Shown here piece by piece: positions 60,544-63,202 of a stretch of 63,202 bases of DNA. Each line of letters starts with the position of its first letter. The first letter of the stretch is position 1. The stretch comes from Actinacidiphila acidipaludis (lineage in GTDB: Bacteria > Actinomycetota > Actinomycetes > Streptomycetales > Streptomycetaceae). The translations under genes and the position numbers were made by a program. The stretch is taken from assembly GCF_019890725.1 (NCBI RefSeq), contig NZ_JAINZZ010000046.1:1-63202 (forward strand). Reading direction: 5' to 3'. Below the pieces are notes generated by a model. That model was not told the origin of the DNA and did not search any database. It saw nothing but the letters and a program-made list of their open reading frames with translations.

Positions 60544-61958
60544 GCGCCACCCCTGTCCGTACGGTTGCGGGCCCGATGCAGCAGCGCCGCCGTCACGACC
60601 CCGGCGAGCGCCACCCCGCCGCCCGTACCCGCGGCGAGCAGATCCGTTCCGGTGACGCGGGACGTCGGGCCGGATGCCGCCCCCGGCGCCGGGCCGCCGG
60701 CCGGACCGGTGGTCCGCGCTGACGTCGCCTCAGGCGCGGCGGCCCGCGCCGTCCCGCCGCCGTTTCCGGTGACACTCGCGGTGGCCCGGCCGGCCAGCGG
60801 CGGCGCCTGGTACTGCGGTCCGGCCAGTTCCTGCCCGGTGACCTGGACGCGGAGCACGACACCGACCGCGGTGGCGCGGGCCGCCCAGGCCCCTTCCGGG
60901 CCGAGGGAGACCGCGATCGTGTAGTCGCCGGCGTCGTGCACAGCCTGCGCGTGCTCGCCGTCCACCCAGCGGTTGGTCCAGGTGACGGGGACGGTGCCGA
61001 GGCCCACCGACACCGGGGACCCGTCGTACGAGCGGTCCCCGCGGGCGTCCGAGGCGTCCTGCACCGGCAGCCGGCCGGGCGCGTAGGCCGCGGTGGAGAC
61101 GAACGTGCCCTGCGCCGCGACCGATGTGCCGGACGGCACCGGCTGGTTGCCGAACTCGGCGGCGTAGCTGAGTTGCTGGCCCCAGCCCACGTGCACCGTG
61201 TACCAGCGGGTCCGGGCGGGCAGCAGGTGGTCCCGCCAGACGCCCGGGGTCAGCCGGGTGGCGTCGTTGAAGCCGCTGCCGCCGGTGACGTCCTTCGGGG
61301 TGCCGGTCAGGGGCGCCGGGGGCGTGCCGTAGTCGGTGCGCGCACCGGCCGGCACGGTGCCCGCTGGCAGCGGCGCCTCGTCGGCGAACCGCAGCTCCAG
61401 CGGCCAGGGCGCGCGGTCCGAACCGGCGGCGGTGGTCCGGTGCACCGCCAGCAGGTAGCGGCCGGCCTTGTCGCAGCTCGCGTCATGGGTGTGGCTGGGG
61501 ATGCGGCTGACCGCGCCGGTGAGCGTCATGGCGCCCTGGTCCTGGCCGAAGTGCGCGGACTGGTCGGCACAGGTGGCGCCGGAGGAGCCGGCGGCGGCCA
61601 GCCGGAGCTCGATGCCGTCGCCGAAGCCGACGGCAGCTCCCGGGCGCGGGACGGCGGTGGCCGACAGGTCGGCGGTGCTCACGGCGTCCAGGTCCGCGGC
61701 GTACCAGCGGGTCTGGTCCGGGCCGATGGTGTCGAGGTACTGGCCCGGCGCAATGGGAGCGGCGGTCCGCGCTCCGGTCCCGCCGGTGGTCCGCTCGCCC
61801 TTCAGCCGGTAGCCGCCCGGGGCCGCGTCGTGGCCTCCTGTGGGCGCCGCCAGGGCCATGGGTGCGGCAAGCGCCACGGTGGCCGAGCAGGCCAGTGCGA
61901 GGCCACTCAGGGCCGCTGCGGCACGCCGCCCGGGCCGGGACGGTGGTCGTCGTTCCAT
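60540..61958 (-). CDS. Secreted, membrane-anchored protein, paralogue B
   Basis: 472 residues with the same architecture as the adjacent gene: Arg-rich start and signal segment (AAAALSGLALACSATVALAAPMALA), LDTIGPDQTRWYAADLD, FGDGIELRLAAAG, PWPLELRFADEAP, a second repeat (WRDHLLPARTRWYTVHVGWGQQ), and a C-terminal helix followed by a basic tail. The two genes are a tandem duplication. ATG 61958 follows GAGGGGG; a longer reading upstream would translate the hexamer repeat as an (Arg-Glu)n run and is not credible. Confidence 0.78.
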   Translation of the reverse strand: MERRPPSRPGRRAAAALSGLALACSATVALAAPMALAAPTGGHDAAPGGYRLKGERTTGGTGARTAAPIAPGQYLDTIGPDQTRWYAADLDAVSTADLSATAVPRPGAAVGFGDGIELRLAAAGSSGATCADQSAHFGQDQGAMTLTGAVSRIPSHTHDASCDKAGRYLLAVHRTTAAGSDRAPWPLELRFADEAPLPAGTVPAGARTDYGTPPAPLTGTPKDVTGGSGFNDATRLTPGVWRDHLLPARTRWYTVHVGWGQQLSYAAEFGNQPVPSGTSVAAQGTFVSTAAYAPGRLPVQDASDARGDRSYDGSPVSVGLGTVPVTWTNRWVDGEHAQAVHDAGDYTIAVSLGPEGAWAARATAVGVVLRVQVTGQELAGPQYQAPPLAGRATASVTGNGGGTARAAAPEATSARTTGPAGGPAPGAASGPTSRVTGTDLLAAGTGGGVALAGVVTAALLHRARNRTDRGGA

Positions 61959-61991
61959 GGCGTCGCATCCCCCTCGCGGCCGCTCGCCCTC

Positions 61992-62033
61992 GCGTTCGCG
62001 TTCGCGTTCGCGTTCGCGTTCGCGTTCGCGTTC
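61992..62033. repeat. Seven tandem GCGTTC hexamers upstream of paralogue B
   Basis: A pure 42-bp microsatellite lies 34-75 bases before the ATG at 61958, in the probable leader or promoter of the secreted-protein operon. Copy-number change would alter spacing in steps of six bases. Confidence 0.85.
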
Positions 62034-62103
62034 GCCCGAGCGAGCCTGGACGTTCCGTCCGGCGAGGACAAGGGGGCCGCCTTCACGGACCGGCAACAAC
62101 GAA

Positions 62104-62132
62104 GGCCCCGGCCGCTCTGAGCGGCCGGGGCC
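62104..62132. terminator. Hairpin terminator downstream of the DLW-39 gene
   Basis: GGCCCCGGCCGC (62104-62115) pairs with 62121-62132 around the loop TCTGA. It lies about 40 bases after the DLW-39 stop on the minus strand. Confidence 0.8.
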
Positions 62133-62171
62133 CGGGAGTACGCCGACGTCATCGGACGTCCAGGCGGGCTC

Positions 62172-62312
62172 TCACACGTTCGCGCCGGAACCGCCCGGGA
62201 CCGAGTCAGTGGCTTCCGTCCACAGGTCCTGCTCGGCGCGGTCCGCCTGAATCTGTCGGTAGACGAACAGCCCGGCAACGGCGGCCAGCGCGATCAGGAG
62301 AAACTTCTTCAT
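62172..62312 (-). CDS. DLW-39 family small membrane protein
   Basis: 46 residues: MKKFLLIALAAVAGLFVY forms one N-terminal membrane helix, followed by RQIQADRAEQDLWTEATD with the Asp-Leu-Trp that names the family. DLW-39 proteins are found in actinobacteria near the gyrA/tRNA-Ile region. ATG 62312 is preceded by GGAGGAGG. Function unknown. Confidence 0.9.
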   Translation of the reverse strand: MKKFLLIALAAVAGLFVYRQIQADRAEQDLWTEATDSVPGGSGANV

Positions 62313-62427
62313 GACGTGACCTCCTCCTTCTCGTGGGGACAGGGTCTGACCCGCCCGACTATACACAGCGGCCGAGACCGAACGGTGACCTGCGTCCCCC
62401 GGCACGCGGCGGGCCCCACGGAACGCC

Positions 62428-62461
62428 GAAGGGCACCTCCCCTGCCGGGGAAGTGCCCTTC
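62428..62461. terminator. Hairpin terminator downstream of the tRNA-Ile remnant
   Basis: GAAGGGCAC (62428-62436) pairs with GTGCCCTTC (62453-62461), with an inner TCCCC/GGGGA stem and loop TGCC. It is placed as the tRNA transcript terminator on the minus strand. Confidence 0.75.
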
Positions 62462-62473
62462 GTGCTTCGCGAG

Positions 62474-62516
62474 TGGGGCTAACAGGACTTGAACCTGTGG
62501 CCTCTTCCTTATCAGG
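62474..62516 (-). pseudogene. 3' half of tRNA-Ile (GAT), truncated at the anticodon arm; probable att site
   Basis: Reading leftward: anticodon GAT (62511-62513), 3' anticodon stem GGAAG, T arm ACAGG-TTCAAGT-CCTGT and acceptor strand TAGCCCC with discriminator A at 62474, all normal for tRNA-Ile. The expected 5' partners are missing: bases before the anticodon (CCGAC) do not pair with GGAAG, and no D arm or GGGGCTA acceptor strand follows. The break falls where tRNA-targeting integrases typically leave the displaced 3' half. Confidence 0.75.
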
Positions 62517-62540
62517 TCGGTTCCACGTGGAACCGACCTG
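62513..62540. repeat. 28-bp perfect palindrome with parS-like core at the tRNA-Ile break
   Basis: The half-site CAGGTCGGTTCCAC is followed by its exact reverse complement. The centre, GTTCCACGTGGAAC (62520-62533), is a symmetric variant of the parS core, differing at one base per half. The palindrome begins within the tRNA anticodon loop and extends into the foreign-looking side. Confidence 0.8.
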
Positions 62541-62647
62541 CTGTAGCCACTTCTCCGCCCCGTATCCGGCCATCGCTCCATCCGTCGCCGATCACGGCCG
62601 TACGCCGATGTTGGTGTCAGCCGTTGATGTCACGACGGCGCGGGCCC

Positions 62648-63121
62648 CTATTCCACGCGAAAGCCGCCGTGGGCTGCCGCCCGCGTCAAGTAGTCGCACC
62701 ATTCGGCCCAAGACTCCGAGTACTTCTCGGCGAAAGTGCCGACCTTGGCAGAAGCGGGCTGCCCCTCCAGGACAGCCAGGGCTGCGTGGATCTCTGCGGG
62801 GGTCACCAGCCAGCCGTCGTTGGTATGTCCAAGCTTGTGCTCGGGGATACCGGCCGGGTCATCGGTTTGCCAGTCGAAAGCCGACTGGACGGCTGCACGG
62901 AAGGCGATGACAGCAGGCGGCAGCTGCTCGCCTTCCAGTACGCACGCCTCGTGATAGGTCAGCCCGAAGTCCTCCCTGTCAGGCATCGGAGGAACAAGGC
63001 CGTGCTCGATCATGCCCAGTCTGTCCATGGCTGCCTTCGCCGAGGCCATGCTCGAAATGTTGAAGCGGAAGTCGGGGTCCCCGGCTCCCTCCGGATGCTC
63101 AATGGTCATGTCATAGCCCAA
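62648..63121 (-). CDS. Hypothetical protein in foreign-looking DNA
   Basis: Up to 157 residues (TTG 63121; ATG 63109 gives 153). It contains YDMTIEHPEGAGDPDFRFNISSMASAKAAMDRLGM and ends WAEWCDYLTRAAAHGGFRVE. No signal peptide, membrane segment or known motif is seen. The frame stays open upstream to a TGA at 63200-63202 without another ATG/GTG. Codon use (CTT GTT CCT, AGA, ATT, TAT) is less G/C-biased than the rest of the window, consistent with an acquired element. Confidence 0.55.
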   Translation of the reverse strand: MGYDMTIEHPEGAGDPDFRFNISSMASAKAAMDRLGMIEHGLVPPMPDREDFGLTYHEACVLEGEQLPPAVIAFRAAVQSAFDWQTDDPAGIPEHKLGHTNDGWLVTPAEIHAALAVLEGQPASAKVGTFAEKYSESWAEWCDYLTRAAAHGGFRVE

Positions 63122-63202
63122 GGCGGCCCCCCACTCGTCGATGCTCTCCGCGCCAAGGAGAGCGCGGGTTCGGCCGCATAGGCTAGCGAGTTCTCGCGGT
63201 CA

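Noticed and set aside
61992..62033. CRISPR-like array
   Set aside because: It is a simple hexamer microsatellite with no spacers; no cas genes are present in the window.
62474..62561. Reading the region as an intact tRNA-Ile with a 15-base insertion, using GGGGC at 62557-62561 as the 5' acceptor strand
   Set aside because: Only five acceptor bases match, there is no D arm, and the anticodon stem cannot pair. An att-type truncation explains it better.
62473..62910. Plus-strand frame beginning TGLEPVASSLSG
   Set aside because: It is the antisense translation of the tRNA-Ile 3' half plus junction, a familiar phantom annotation.

Overview
The window is high-GC actinobacterial DNA, almost certainly Streptomyces or a close relative. 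Evidence: heavy G/C third-position bias, many GTG starts with GGAGG-type ribosome sites, rare TTA leucine codons confined to a few regulatory or accessory genes, SARP, LAL-LuxR and SpoIIE-type regulators, and the block fhaA-fhaB-pstP-rodA-pbpA-pknB ... crgA, which lies near oriC in this group. Several parS-like sites, a DnaA-box cluster and a DLW-39 gene next to tRNA sequence at the right end also point to the origin-proximal chromosome.

Layout. 1-7.2 kb: the end of an unknown gene, a TrmH-type RNA methyltransferase, a DUF5819/HTTM membrane pair, and divergently the phenylacetyl-CoA epoxidase operon paaABCDE behind a palindromic operator. 7.3-17 kb: rhodanese, J-domain protein, DUF2252 protein, a large PAS-GAF-SpoIIE-HATPase regulator, MarR, a divergent HxlR/azoreductase pair, TerD and PadR. 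17.1-25.1 kb: a compact cluster that looks like a peptide natural-product (RiPP-like) locus. It holds a 25-codon peptide gene ending SSAYYCCSAL, a membrane metalloprotease with a PqqD-like N-terminus, a large TPR protein and a flavin reductase, and faces a LAL regulator carrying two TTA codons. 25.2-41.3 kb: tRNA-Leu and the conserved growth and division block (FHA proteins, PP2C phosphatase, RodA/FtsW, PBP2, PknB), two class E sortases, pabA/trpG, DUF881, crgA, a rhomboid protease, a cyclophilin and a DUF5324 protein. Four DnaA boxes sit beside crgA.

41.4-56.8 kb is the accessory part: a drug-efflux MFS gene and a large SARP regulator, then an almost fully overlapping operon. That operon encodes a class III nucleotidyl-cyclase-like protein, a P-loop NTPase with helical repeats, an SPFH-vWA fusion, a TerY-like vWA protein, a PP2C phosphatase and a membrane kinase-like protein. 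It converges on a Crp/Fnr-type cyclic-nucleotide-binding protein and a small membrane protein resembling Pycsar effectors (PycTM). The cyclase and NTPase share the motif GDVVGGDK at facing termini, and three genes of the locus carry TTA codons. I infer a cyclic-nucleotide-linked, bldA-controlled conflict or defence system. It is the strongest candidate for an undescribed system here, with the small-peptide cluster second.

56.9-63.2 kb: tRNA-Ala, an HTH protein and a Ser/Thr kinase, two tandem paralogous secreted/anchored proteins preceded by a GCGTTC hexamer repeat, the DLW-39 gene, and then only the 3' half of a tRNA-Ile(GAT). That half is cut at the anticodon arm and abuts a 28-bp perfect palindrome with a parS-like core. 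The DNA beyond has weaker G/C codon bias and one unknown gene, which looks like the edge of an integrated element.
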